A stretch of 24,702 bases of DNA from the NCBI GenBank assembly GCA_004557125.1, contig SFET01000035.1, positions 1-24,702 on the forward strand. Reading direction: 5' to 3'. The notes below the pieces were generated by a model, which was given only the letters and a program-made list of their open reading frames with translations, did not search any database and was not told where the DNA came from. Position numbers and translations under genes: made by a program. This document shows, in pieces, positions 1 to 7,138 of the stretch. How positions within the stretch are numbered: the first letter of the stretch is position 1; each line of letters begins with the position of its first letter. The stretch is from Clostridiales bacterium. Its GTDB lineage: Bacteria; Bacillota; Clostridia; Christensenellales; Aristaeellaceae.

Positions 1-1749
1 AAGCCGGAGGGCGTTGACAAGAAATCCGCTTACATCATCGGCACGGGTCTGGCCGGCCTGACTGCCGCGTTCTATCTGGTGCGCGACGGCCAGATGAAGG
101 GTGAGCACATTCACCTGCTGGAAAAGCTGGAGCTGGCGGGCGGCAGCTGCGACGGACGCAAGGATGTCACGAAGGGCTTCTTCATGCGCGGCGGGCGCGA
201 GATGGACAACCACTTCGAGGTCATGTGGGACATGTTCCGCGACGTACCCTCGCTGGAAACGCCCGGCGCGTCCGTGCTGGACGAGTACTACTGGCTGAAC
301 AAGCACGACCCCAACTACTCGCTGTGCCGCGCCACCGTGCATCAGGGCGAGGACGCGCACACCGACAGGAAGTTCGGGCTGGACAAGGCGTCCGCCATGG
401 CGCTTTCCAAGCTGTTCATCACGCCGGAAAAGGACCTTGAGGGCAAGAAGATTTCCGAGGTGCTGCCCGACTCCTTCTGGGAGACGAACTTCTGGCTGTA
501 CTGGCAGACGATGTTCGCCTTCCAGCGTTGGTCGAGCGCGCTGGAGATGAAGCGCTACCTCTGCCGCTACGTTCACCACATCGACGGCCTGCCGGATTTC
601 AGCGCGCTGCGCTTCACGAAGCTCAACCAGTACGAGAGCCTGATTCTGCCGCTGGTCAAGTATCTGGAATCCCACGGCGTGCGCATCGAGTACGGCATGG
701 ACGTGAAGAACGTCATCATCGAGACGGTGGGCGATAAGAAGATCGCCCGTCAGATCGTCTATGTGAAGGACGGGCAGCAGCAGACCATCGACCTGATCGA
801 GGACGATCTGGTGTTCATCACCAACGGCTGCTGCACGGATTCCACCTGCTACGGCGACCAGACCCACGCCCCGGATCTGAGCGGTCTGGAGAACGGGCGC
901 GGCGAATCGTGGGACATGTGGAAGGCGATTGCCGCGCAGGCCACGCACGGCGAGTTCGGCAACCCGGACGCCTTCTGCAGCGACATCGAGGCGACCAACT
1001 GGATGAGCGCGACGGTCGCCACCTCGAATGAGGAGATCATCCGGCACATCATGGACATCTGCCAGCGCGATCCCCGCGCCGGAAAGGTGACAACCGGCGG
1101 CATCGTGACCGTCAAGGACAGCACCGAGAACTGGTATCTCTCCTGGACGATCAACCGCCAGCCGCAGTTCAAGTCGCAGGACAAGAACATGGTGCTCATC
1201 TGGCTCTATGCCCTGAACACCAACAAGCCGGGCAACTATGTGAAAAAGCCCATGCGCGAATGCACCGGCGAGGAGGTCTGCCGGGAGTGGCTGTACCACA
1301 TCGGCGTGCCGGAGGAGCGGATTGACGCGCTGGCGGCGGATGCCTGCAACACCACGACCTGCTTCATGCCCTACATCAACGCCTTCTTCCAGCCCAGGAA
1401 GAACGAGGATCGCCCGCATGTGGTGCCGGACGGCTCCGTCAACTTCGCCTTCCTCGGCCAGTTCACGGAGACGCCCCGCGACACCATCTTCACCATCGAG
1501 TACTCGATGCGCACGGGCATGGAGGCGGTCTACACGCTGCTGAACGTCGATCGCGGCGTGCCGGAGGTCTGGGGCAGCAAGTATGACGTGCGCGAGCTGC
1601 TGCGCGCCTGCTACTACGCCATCGACAAGAAGCCGATCACGGATGTGAAGCTGGGCTTCATGGAGCATGAGCTGCTGAGGATTGTGCTCAAAAAGGTGAA
1701 GGGAACGGATATTGAGATCCTGCTCAGAGAGAGCGGGCTGATTGAGTAA
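1..1749 (+). CDS. ohyA: Oleate hydratase (MCRA family), 5' end outside window
   Basis: This FAD-dependent enzyme adds water to the cis-9 double bond of oleate and related unsaturated fatty acids, giving 10-hydroxy fatty acids; it is associated with detoxifying host or dietary fatty acids. The frame is open from base 1, so the N-terminus is missing; 582 residues are visible and the family is usually a little longer. The Rossmann motif GTGLAGL lies at residues 15-21, before the first in-frame ATG (base 79), which shows that ATG is not the real start. The family-typical segments EKLELAGGSCDG and RGGREMDNHFEVMWD follow. The C-terminal part contains FLGQFTETPRDTIFTIEYS, also typical of the family. 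The gene ends at a terminator shared with the convergent dehydrogenase. Family assignment is firm; substrate range is not visible. Confidence 0.93.
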   Translation, partial: KPEGVDKKSAYIIGTGLAGLTAAFYLVRDGQMKGEHIHLLEKLELAGGSCDGRKDVTKGFFMRGGREMDNHFEVMWDMFRDVPSLETPGASVLDEYYWLNKHDPNYSLCRATVHQGEDAHTDRKFGLDKASAMALSKLFITPEKDLEGKKISEVLPDSFWETNFWLYWQTMFAFQRWSSALEMKRYLCRYVHHIDGLPDFSALRFTKLNQYESLILPLVKYLESHGVRIEYGMDVKNVIIETVGDKKIARQIVYVKDGQQQTIDLIEDDLVFITNGCCTDSTCYGDQTHAPDLSGLENGRGESWDMWKAIAAQATHGEFGNPDAFCSDIEATNWMSATVATSNEEIIRHIMDICQRDPRAGKVTTGGIVTVKDSTENWYLSWTINRQPQFKSQDKNMVLIWLYALNTNKPGNYVKKPMRECTGEEVCREWLYHIGVPEERIDALAADACNTTTCFMPYINAFFQPRKNEDRPHVVPDGSVNFAFLGQFTETPRDTIFTIEYSMRTGMEAVYTLLNVDRGVPEVWGSKYDVRELLRACYYAIDKKPITDVKLGFMEHELLRIVLKKVKGTDIEILLRESGLIE

Positions 1750-1768
1750 GCATCCAGAAGAACAACAG

Positions 1769-1815
1769 GAGCCGTGCTCAGGGATGAATGTTCCCGGGCA
1801 CGGCTCGTGCTTTTT
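1769..1815. terminator. Terminator between convergent genes
   Basis: GAGCCGTGC (1769-1777) pairs with GCACGGCTC (1798-1806). The loop can extend pairing through GGGA/TCCC, and a T-run at 1811-1815 follows. It lies 20 bases after the oleate hydratase stop and just beyond the stop of the convergent dehydrogenase, so it probably serves mainly the plus strand. Confidence 0.75.
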
Positions 1816-1818
1816 GGG

Positions 1819-2532
1819 TTAACCGTCCAGCCTCCATCCCCAATCCCCGTGGTAGATCATCTGCCGGGTCATGCCGCCGTCGATGCAGATATTTTCGCCG
1901 GTGATGAAGCCCGCCTTGTCCGAGCAGAGGAACAGCACCATATGGGCGATGTCCATGGGATGGCCCACCCGACCGGCCGGCTGCTGCGTGGCATCCGGCC
2001 CTTCGTATGTCCTGTACGCCGTGTCGATCCAGCCGGGCGAAATCGAATTGACCCGCACCCGCCCGGCGAGGCTGACGGCCAGCGCATGGGTCAGCGCTGC
2101 AATCCCGCCCTTGGCGGCGGTGTAGCTTTCGGTCTGCGGCTGGCTCATGCGGTCCCTTGATGAGGAGATGTTGATGATGACGCCGCCGGGGGCAAAGTGC
2201 TGCGCAAACAGCTTGCTCAGGTAGAAGGGCGCCGTGACGCCTACGGACAGCGCGTACTGGAATTCCTCGTAGGTGCAATCGCTAATGCCCTTCATCAGCG
2301 GCAGGGCGTTGTTGATCAGGAAGTCGATGCGCCCGTGCCTGTCCAGAACGGCTTGGGCGAAGGATTCCAGCGTCTCCTTTTTGCCGATGTCCCCGACATA
2401 GTGCTCGCCCGGCGCGATGTCGATGATCTCCACCGCCGCGCCCTCATCCCGGAAGGCTTCGGCAATCGCCTTCCCGATGCCGTGCGCGCCGCCCGTGACG
2501 ACGGCGACTTTTCCTGCAAAGGATGGGTTCAT
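1819..2532 (-). CDS. SDR family NAD(P)-dependent oxidoreductase
   Basis: A classical short-chain dehydrogenase/reductase of 237 residues, the usual length. Visible hallmarks: the cofactor motif TGGAHGIG (residues 13-20), NNA (74-76), the serine-rich NISSS strand (121-125), the catalytic Y137-x-x-x-K141 pair (SYTAAKGG), and the PG motif followed by a C-terminal GENICIDGGMTRQ. An aspartate near residue 38, after the second strand, hints at NAD(H) preference, but this is inference. The ATG at 2532 has GGAGAG about 8 bases upstream. It is convergent with the oleate hydratase, so a shared fatty-acid role is possible but unproven. The substrate cannot be told from sequence. Confidence 0.9.
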   Translation of the reverse strand: MNPSFAGKVAVVTGGAHGIGKAIAEAFRDEGAAVEIIDIAPGEHYVGDIGKKETLESFAQAVLDRHGRIDFLINNALPLMKGISDCTYEEFQYALSVGVTAPFYLSKLFAQHFAPGGVIINISSSRDRMSQPQTESYTAAKGGIAALTHALAVSLAGRVRVNSISPGWIDTAYRTYEGPDATQQPAGRVGHPMDIAHMVLFLCSDKAGFITGENICIDGGMTRQMIYHGDWGWRLDG

Positions 2533-2584
2533 GGTGCATCTCTCCTTCTGCGGTTATAAATAGAGGCGTGGAAACCGGAATTGT

Positions 2585-2692
2585 CTAAAATAGTAAGGCC
2601 GTACCGCTTACTATTTTTTCTTTTACTGCTGAAACAGTAGTTTTTCCTGTCCCCGGCGCACCTGTGATTACAATAATTCTACCTTGATTCAT
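2585..2692 (-). pseudogene. Truncated P-loop ATPase/kinase remnant (35 codons)
   Basis: An ATG at 2692 with GGAGG 9-10 bases upstream opens a 35-codon frame starting MNQGRIIVITGAPGTGKTTV, that is, a first beta-strand and a complete Walker A motif (GAPGTGKTT, residues 11-19). After about residue 23 the frame runs into a palindrome and stops at TAG. Small AAA/nucleoside-kinase-like proteins begin this way but are far longer, so this is best read as the 5' stub of a lost gene. It uses AT-rich codons (ATT, GTA, ACT, AAA) unlike its GC-rich neighbours, suggesting acquired DNA. It starts 27 bases after the BFD gene and could be co-transcribed. A real small peptide cannot be excluded. Confidence 0.6.
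2587..2624 (+). terminator. Perfect 11-bp hairpin with T-run
   Basis: AAAATAGTAAG (2587-2597) and CTTACTATTTT (2607-2617) are exact inverted copies around a 9-base loop. A T-rich tail (2614-2624) follows on the plus strand. It overlaps the end of the P-loop stub, so it may be a terminator facing right or the scar of an insertion. Confidence 0.5.
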
Positions 2693-2719
2693 CTATATTT
2701 TACCTCCACAAATTCCGAT

Positions 2720-2929
2720 TTATCGCACTGCGTGATTGGTCTCTTTCTCCATCTCTTCCCGGATGTCCCGGATCAGGTACTTAAGAAAATCCCTGCATTT
2801 CCCGCAGCCCCTGCCCGCGCCGGTCGCGTCCATGACCGCCTGCAGGGTGTCCGCGCCGCCGCGAACGGCTTTCTCGATCATGCCGTAGGTGACGTTTCTG
2901 CAATGACATGCTTCTTTCCTGCGATTCAT
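2720..2929 (-). CDS. BFD-like [2Fe-2S]-binding protein
   Basis: A 69-residue protein with the pattern C8-x-C10 and C42-x-x-C45 (CHCRNVTYGMIEKAV then GAGRGCGKC). This is the helix-turn-helix Fe-S fold of bacterioferritin-associated ferredoxin and of BFD domains in nitrite reductases and dehydrogenases. A free-standing small BFD protein usually passes electrons to a partner or mobilises iron; no ferritin is nearby, so the partner is unknown. The ATG at 2929 has a full AAGGAGG site upstream. It follows the DUF1232 gene by 56 bases on the same strand and may share its transcript. Confidence 0.85.
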   Translation of the reverse strand: MNRRKEACHCRNVTYGMIEKAVRGGADTLQAVMDATGAGRGCGKCRDFLKYLIRDIREEMEKETNHAVR

Positions 2930-2985
2930 CGTTTTGTTCCTCCTTGAAAGCTTGTTTTCAGTTCAATATCCGAAGACCGGTATGC

Positions 2986-3354
2986 TCAAAAGATAATGGC
3001 CTTGAGCAGCAAAGCGATGATAACCAGCCAGATCAATACGATAGGGATGGCATAAACCCATTTCTTCGGTTTTCCGTCCTTCCACATTTCCTCTGACTGC
3101 GCTCTGCATCTTTCAAGCACAGGAGCCGGAATCAGCTTCACAGTGATCACAATCAGAGTGGGCAGCAGAATTACATCATCCAAATACCCCAGAACCGGGA
3201 TAAAGTCCGGGATCAAATCAACGGGGGACAGCGCATAGGCCACGGTGATTCCCGCGAATACCTTGGCCAACACGGGCGTTTCGCGATCCTTGAGCGCCAG
3301 AAAAAGCGCAGGGAGGTCGGTTTTCAGCTTTGCGGCTCTTTCCTTCAGGTTCAT
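2986..3354 (-). CDS. DUF1232 (YkvA-like) small membrane protein
   Basis: A 122-residue protein. The diagnostic DUF1232 stretch AYALSPVDLIPDFIPVLGYL followed by DD lies in the middle, with flanking hydrophobic helices, and a C-terminal transmembrane helix (WVYAIPIVLIWLVIIALLL) closes the protein. The family is widespread and of unknown function, probably inner-membrane. The start at 3354 was chosen because GAGGAGG lies 8 bases upstream; an in-frame start at 3393 would add 13 residues without a ribosome site. It lies 62 bases downstream of the U32-like gene on the same strand. Confidence 0.85.
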   Translation of the reverse strand: MNLKERAAKLKTDLPALFLALKDRETPVLAKVFAGITVAYALSPVDLIPDFIPVLGYLDDVILLPTLIVITVKLIPAPVLERCRAQSEEMWKDGKPKKWVYAIPIVLIWLVIIALLLKAIIF

Positions 3355-3416
3355 TCGTTGCGCCTCCTCAGCCCTTTGGCATGCCCGCAGCATTGCGACA
3401 CTCAGTCCTTCTCCGC

Positions 3417-4349
3417 TCAGAACAGATCCAGCGCATTGCTGAGATAAATCTCCTCCCGCACCTTCAGCTGATGTTCGGGCTTGGTCATGTAGTAGAGCAA
3501 AAACTCCAGAATCAGCGCGCTGCCCAGGCTGCGGCCCTCGATCTTGAACTGGGTGAAGCCCATGGGCAGATAGGTATGAACGATGTCGTCGATGCCGATG
3601 AAGCCGGGGTTTTCCATCGCCTTGGAGAAGCGATAGCCCTCGCCAGCGTTCGGCGCGGCGCAGCGGTGCTCCGAGCCGCTCTCGCCCAGAATCTTCCGGC
3701 TGACGGCCTCATAGCACTGCTTCCTGTCCCCGCAGCCGTACCAGCAGCATTCGTTGCAGAGGAATTCCACCTTCGCCTTGAGCGGATCGGGCAGCGTACT
3801 CAACCTGTCAAATGCCTTGTTCAGGCGGAAGTCCGGCACGACATAACGGAATGCGTTGCGTTCCAGCTCGCGTGTGAGCTGCCCAAAGTCCGTCATCACC
3901 TTCGTGGTGGAGGACACGAGGTACAGCCTGGGATACGTGCGCCGGAGGTAGTCCGTCAGCAGCTCCGAATGGACGATCACGCCATTTTGAGGCTCATTGT
4001 CTGTTTCAAGCATCCGGCAAAGGGCGTTGCACCGCCTGTCGGCGAGGTGCTCTTCCCGCAGGAGCGAATTGCTGAACGTCAGCCGTGCGGAGATGCCGTA
4101 TTCCCGTATCAGCGCCAGCGCCGCATGCGGGTCGCAATCCTCCGCACCGACGCGCCCGCCGCCCCAGATGCAGTCCGACGGCGCGCCGTAGATGGAGCCG
4201 ATTGCACACCAGTCGTAGAACCAGTCCCTGTGCGCACGGTATAGAGGAAGGAACGCGCGGTACAGGTCGGTGAACTCGAACAGGCCGGGGAGGTGGTAAG
4301 TTGCGACGGCGTTTCTCGGCGGGGCAGATGCAGCATTTGTGTTCATCAT
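3417..4349 (-). CDS. U32-like TIM-barrel protein with cysteine cluster
   Basis: A 310-residue protein whose best landmark is FKIEGR (residues 268-273), a motif of the peptidase-U32/UbiU-UbiV/RlhA-type superfamily. A cysteine cluster precedes it (C198, C201, C202, C206, C212, C230), which could bind an iron-sulfur cluster as in UbiU/UbiV. Many relatives are not proteases but take part in RNA or quinone hydroxylation, so no reaction is assigned. It starts 6 bases after the WYL regulator stop on the same strand, so the two are almost certainly one operon and the regulator may control this gene. Superfamily membership is moderately sure; function unknown. Confidence 0.65.
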   Translation of the reverse strand: MMNTNAASAPPRNAVATYHLPGLFEFTDLYRAFLPLYRAHRDWFYDWCAIGSIYGAPSDCIWGGGRVGAEDCDPHAALALIREYGISARLTFSNSLLREEHLADRRCNALCRMLETDNEPQNGVIVHSELLTDYLRRTYPRLYLVSSTTKVMTDFGQLTRELERNAFRYVVPDFRLNKAFDRLSTLPDPLKAKVEFLCNECCWYGCGDRKQCYEAVSRKILGESGSEHRCAAPNAGEGYRFSKAMENPGFIGIDDIVHTYLPMGFTQFKIEGRSLGSALILEFLLYYMTKPEHQLKVREEIYLSNALDLF

Positions 4350-4355
4350 AGCACC

Positions 4356-5288
4356 TCACTCTCCATAGATGCGAGCCATTCGCTGGATCCTGCGCCGGAA
4401 CTCGTCGCGGACGTGTTCGGGCGCAAGGCACTCGCATTTGTCCCCGAGGCTCAGGAGCATGTCGTAGTAGTAATCCCGCTCGATGAACGGGTAGTCCACC
4501 CAATAGTGTTCCGCGCCGTCCGGCGTGATACGCTCCGGCGGGCAGAAGTCCAGCACCCTGTCCAGCACGGATGCGTGAACGCGGAGCCGGATGTCCGTTC
4601 GCAGCGCTTCCAGAAGCTCGTCAAATTCCAGAACTGGCTTTGGGCAGTCGCGGGGTGCGAACGTCTCGTCCAGCATGCGCAGGTCGGACATGCGGGACAG
4701 CCGGAACAGGCGAAAGTCATTTCTGCTGCGGCAGAAAGCGTGCACATACCAGTGGTTGCTTTTGAGCACGAGCTGATATGGCTCGACCGTGCGCTCCGTG
4801 CGGTTTCCGTGACCGTCCGTATAGGTGAAGGCAAGCAGCCTGCTTCTCTGCAGCGCCTCCTTGATCGCGTCCAGATGCCGCGCGATGTGCCCGCCGCCCA
4901 TCCACGGGCGGGGATCGATGACGACCTGCGAGGCCTTCAGCTCAATCGTCCTTGCCTGTTCCGCGGGGATGAAGCTCCTAACCTTCGCCAGCGCGTGCGT
5001 GAATTCATCGCCCCGCATTACGCCCGAAAGGGTGGTCATCCCCATCAGCAGCGCGGAAAGGTCGTCGGCGGAAAAGGCCTTCCTGTCCACCTTGTAGCCC
5101 GGCATGATCTCAAACCCGCCGCCGACTCCGGGGACGGAGCGGACGGGGATGCCCGCCTGATTGATGGCCTCCATATCGCGGTAGACGGTGCGGGGCGACA
5201 CCTCGAACATCGCCGCCAGCTCCTGCGCGCCGACGCGCCGTTTTTCCAGCAGGATCATGATCATGCTGACAAGCCGATCCACCTTCAT
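4356..5288 (-). CDS. WYL-domain HTH transcriptional regulator (YafY-type)
   Basis: A 310-residue regulator. An N-terminal DeoR-type winged helix (MKVDRLVSMIMILLEKRRV, then AQELAAMFEVSPRTVYRDME, residues 20-39) is followed by the sensor part with the WYL core, here RTVEPYQLVLKSNHWYVHAF followed by C, and the RLFRLSRMSDL strand. A C-terminal WCX-like region follows. WYL regulators sense nucleic-acid-like or other small ligands and often repress their own promoters. The ATG at 5288 has GGGAGGGAG upstream and sits behind a consensus promoter. The open frame extends far upstream (to 6083) only as an artefact opposite the DJ-1 gene. It is followed within 6 bases by the U32-like gene and is divergent from the DJ-1/PfpI gene. 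Confidence 0.9.
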   Translation of the reverse strand: MKVDRLVSMIMILLEKRRVGAQELAAMFEVSPRTVYRDMEAINQAGIPVRSVPGVGGGFEIMPGYKVDRKAFSADDLSALLMGMTTLSGVMRGDEFTHALAKVRSFIPAEQARTIELKASQVVIDPRPWMGGGHIARHLDAIKEALQRSRLLAFTYTDGHGNRTERTVEPYQLVLKSNHWYVHAFCRSRNDFRLFRLSRMSDLRMLDETFAPRDCPKPVLEFDELLEALRTDIRLRVHASVLDRVLDFCPPERITPDGAEHYWVDYPFIERDYYYDMLLSLGDKCECLAPEHVRDEFRRRIQRMARIYGE

Positions 5289-5321
5289 GCAGTCTTCTCC
5301 CTCCCGGAATTTCTGATTCTG

Positions 5322-5350
5322 ATTATAGATTGTTGCCATGAGGCTGTCAA
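5322..5350 (-). promoter_or_regulatory. Sigma-A promoter of the WYL operon
   Basis: On the minus strand, TTGACA (5345-5350) and TATAAT (5322-5327) are separated by exactly 17 bases. Both hexamers are perfect consensus. The -10 lies 33 bases upstream of the WYL start codon. Confidence 0.85.
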
Positions 5351-5356
5351 CAATCT
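5327..5356. promoter_or_regulatory. 9-bp inverted repeat over the WYL promoter (candidate operator)
   Basis: AGATTGTTG (5327-5335) and CAACAATCT (5348-5356) are perfect inverted copies separated by 12 bases, with centres 21 bp (two helical turns) apart. They cover the -35 box and the spacer, where a bound dimer would block polymerase. Binding by the adjacent WYL protein is inference. Confidence 0.6.
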
Positions 5357-5408
5357 GCGGTAGAATCAGGGTATCACGAGCCTGAAAAGGGCGAAACGGG
5401 AGGACACG

Positions 5409-6047
5409 ATGATGACGGTTTATGTGTATGTGATGGATACGCTGGCGGACTGGGAGATCGGCTATGTGACCGCTGAGCTTCATTCCTGGCGGTTTTTCAA
5501 GGCGGATGCGCCGGAGGTTTGCGTAAAGACCGTCGGCAGGACGATGGAACCCGTTACGACGATGGGCGGGCTGACCGTCCTGCCCGACTGCACGGTGGAT
5601 GACATCGCGGTGGACACGCAGAGCGTGCTGCTCCTTCCGGGCGGAAACACGTGGGATCGCCCGGAGCAGGACGCAATCATTCGCAAGGCGGAAGAATTGC
5701 TCTCGGTAGGCGCGACAGTATGCGCCATCTGCGGCGCGACCGTTGCACTCGCCCATGCAGGGCTGCTGGATGACCGTCCGCACACGAGCAACGGCGAGGG
5801 CTTTCTGGACATGATGTGCCCCGGATACAGGGGGCAGCGCTACTATGTCGCCGAGCCGTCCGTCGTGGACGGGAACCTGATCACCGCCAGCGGCACCGGC
5901 GCGCTGCTGTGGGCCAAACAGATCATCGAGCGGCTGGGCGTCTTTCGGGCTGATACGCTGGAAGCGTGGTATGCGTATTTCAGTACAGGCGAGGCGAGGC
6001 ACTTCTTTGCGCTCATGCAGTCGCTGCCGGGGCGGGAGAGTCGGTGA
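5409..6047 (+). CDS. DJ-1/PfpI family protein (class I glutamine amidotransferase-like)
   Basis: A 212-residue protein of the DJ-1/PfpI/YdeA group. The nucleophile elbow AICGATVALA places the reactive cysteine at C108. E16, in the DWEIGY segment, fits the conserved acidic partner. LLLPGGNTW (residues 74-82) is the usual glycine-rich strand. Members act as cysteine-based hydrolases, deglycases or stress proteins; the exact activity is unknown. The ATG at 5409 has GGGAGG 6 bases upstream. It is divergent from the WYL operon across 120 bases, so the WYL regulator could control both sides. Confidence 0.88.
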   Translation: MMTVYVYVMDTLADWEIGYVTAELHSWRFFKADAPEVCVKTVGRTMEPVTTMGGLTVLPDCTVDDIAVDTQSVLLLPGGNTWDRPEQDAIIRKAEELLSVGATVCAICGATVALAHAGLLDDRPHTSNGEGFLDMMCPGYRGQRYYVAEPSVVDGNLITASGTGALLWAKQIIERLGVFRADTLEAWYAYFSTGEARHFFALMQSLPGRESR

Positions 6048-6115
6048 GAAGCCGAGGAGGCTCGCCGTACTGAACGTCTCCATTCTCTCAATTCTTCTGC
6101 ATATTGCAAAGAAAA

Positions 6116-6151
6116 AATCCGGTTTCTCAGCGATTGCTAAGAAACCGGATT
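6116..6151 (-). terminator. Terminator of the tRNA-Ser transcript
   Basis: A perfect 12-bp stem, AATCCGGTTTCT (6116-6127) with AGAAACCGGATT (6140-6151). On the minus strand it is followed by a T-run (6112-6117). It begins right at the CCA end of the tRNA remnant, so it is that gene's original terminator. Confidence 0.8.
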
Positions 6152-6206
6152 GGCGGAGAGTCAGGGATTCGAACCCTGGGTGGTTTTACCCACACAGCAT
6201 TTCGAG
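6151..6206 (-). tRNA. 3' half of tRNA-Ser(CGA), 5' half missing
   Basis: Read on the minus strand this holds an anticodon loop CTCGAAA (6200-6206), the 3' anticodon stem TGCTG, a long variable arm able to pair GTGG/CCAC (class II tRNA), the T arm CAGGG-TTCGAAT-CCCTG, the acceptor strand ACTCTCC, discriminator G and encoded CCA (6151-6153). The anticodon CGA with a class II arm means serine. The expected 5' partners (acceptor GGAGAGT, anticodon stem CAGCA) are absent to the right, so the gene is broken in or next to the anticodon loop. This is a standard scar of integration by a tyrosine recombinase. The tRNA is not functional here. Confidence 0.8.
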
Positions 6207-6339
6207 TCCTCCCTGCCATACCGACAATACCGGAAAATAGCGGAATTTACGAGAAGCTCGCGGAACTTGATAAACCCCTTGAAAACACTGAATTTTTCGC
6301 TCCTCTCCGCAGAAAATTCAGACGGCATCAGGGATTCGA
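6161..6339. repeat. 12-bp direct repeat of the tRNA T arm
   Basis: TCAGGGATTCGA occurs at 6161-6172 inside the tRNA remnant and again at 6328-6339, 167 bases to the right. The second copy lacks the rest of a tRNA. Confidence 0.55.
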
Positions 6340-6370
6340 GCCGTTCCCAAAATCGGCTCAAAAAGCAGCA

Positions 6371-6433
6371 TTTTGGAGAGATTTTGGAGAGAAAACGACC
6401 GTTTGGAGAGAAATCAGGAGAGAAAAGGAGAGA
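6371..6433. repeat. Five GGAGAGA direct repeats (candidate integrase arm sites)
   Basis: GGAGAGA recurs at 6375, 6386, 6405, 6417 and 6427 (start positions). The first three carry a longer shared form, TTTGGAGAGA; the first two are identical 11-mers, TTTTGGAGAGA. Short direct repeats 150-250 bases inside an att core are typical arm-type binding sites for tyrosine integrases or excisionases. Confidence 0.5.
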
Positions 6434-6488
6434 ACTTTCGGCCCATTACCATCTGCCGTTGACGATCAAAAACAGGATGGTGAATGAG

Positions 6489-7094
6489 ATGCCGAAACAG
6501 CCCAATGACTACCAGTGGATACTGGATACCTACCCGGAAATCATCAACAAGGAGCAGCTCTACCGGCTGTGCCAGGTTTCCAAGAAAACAGCCCAGCACT
6601 ATCTGGAGAACGGAATCATCCCCTGCGTCAACTCCGGGAAGAAAACCCGGAAGTATGCCATTCGCACAGCGGATGTTGTCGCGTTTCTGAAAGCCAGAGA
6701 CAGCGACCCCTACACCTGTCTCGCGCCTGCCGGTTGGTACAAGCAGGGTGTGACGGAGTATCATCCACGCATTCATTCTCCTTATATGCAGAAGAAGCTC
6801 CGCATGGCGCTGGAGGTCATTTTGCAGGATTGCCCCGACGTGATGTCCTCAACGCTGGTTGCGGAGGTCACGGGGTATCATCACGAAACCGTAGTCCGCT
6901 GGTGCAGTAAGAAGAAGGTCGAATGCTTCTGCATCCGAAGAACGTATTTGATTCCCAAGGTCAGCCTGATGGAGTATCTGACCGCCAACCATTGCTTTGC
7001 CATCAACGACACGGCGAAGGAGCATATTCTGGAAGCGGCGGCGAACCGTGCCGCCACAGAAGAAAATCTCCCAACGCCGGTTGATTCACCTTGA
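6489..7094 (+). CDS. Double helix-turn-helix protein of integrative elements (Xis-like)
   Basis: A 201-residue protein with two MerR/excisionase-like DNA-binding units. The first is YPEIINKEQLYRLCQVSKKT (15-34) followed by a wing with KKTRKYAIRTADVVAFL. The second is DVMSSTLVAEVTGYHHETVV followed by RWCSKKK and IPKVSLMEYL. The same two-domain layout is common next to integrases in Clostridia conjugative elements, where it may act as a directionality factor or regulator. The start at 6489 follows an AGGA at 6474-6477; an ATG at 6477 is an alternative. The frame stays open leftward to the tRNA remnant, but that part is att DNA and not gene. No integrase follows. It ends before a clear terminator. 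Confidence 0.75.
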   Translation: MPKQPNDYQWILDTYPEIINKEQLYRLCQVSKKTAQHYLENGIIPCVNSGKKTRKYAIRTADVVAFLKARDSDPYTCLAPAGWYKQGVTEYHPRIHSPYMQKKLRMALEVILQDCPDVMSSTLVAEVTGYHHETVVRWCSKKKVECFCIRRTYLIPKVSLMEYLTANHCFAINDTAKEHILEAAANRAATEENLPTPVDSP

Positions 7095-7103
7095 GAATAA
7101 ACG

Positions 7104-7138
7104 GCCGCATCTCCCTTAAAAGGAGTGCGGCTTTCTTT
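7104..7138 (+). terminator. Terminator after the double-HTH gene
   Basis: GCCGCATCTCC (7104-7114) pairs with GGAGTGCGGC (7122-7131) with one irregularity. It is followed by CTTTCTTT, 10 bases after the stop codon. Confidence 0.75.

Noticed and set aside
5289..6083. N-terminal extension of the WYL regulator frame up to 6083.
   Set aside because: The extra 265 codons are antisense to the DJ-1 gene and run through a consensus promoter; the real start with ribosome site is 5288.
6150..6488. Coding-like frames reading GIRTLGGFTHTAF and similar.
   Set aside because: These are translations of the tRNA-Ser remnant and att region, a common false gene call.
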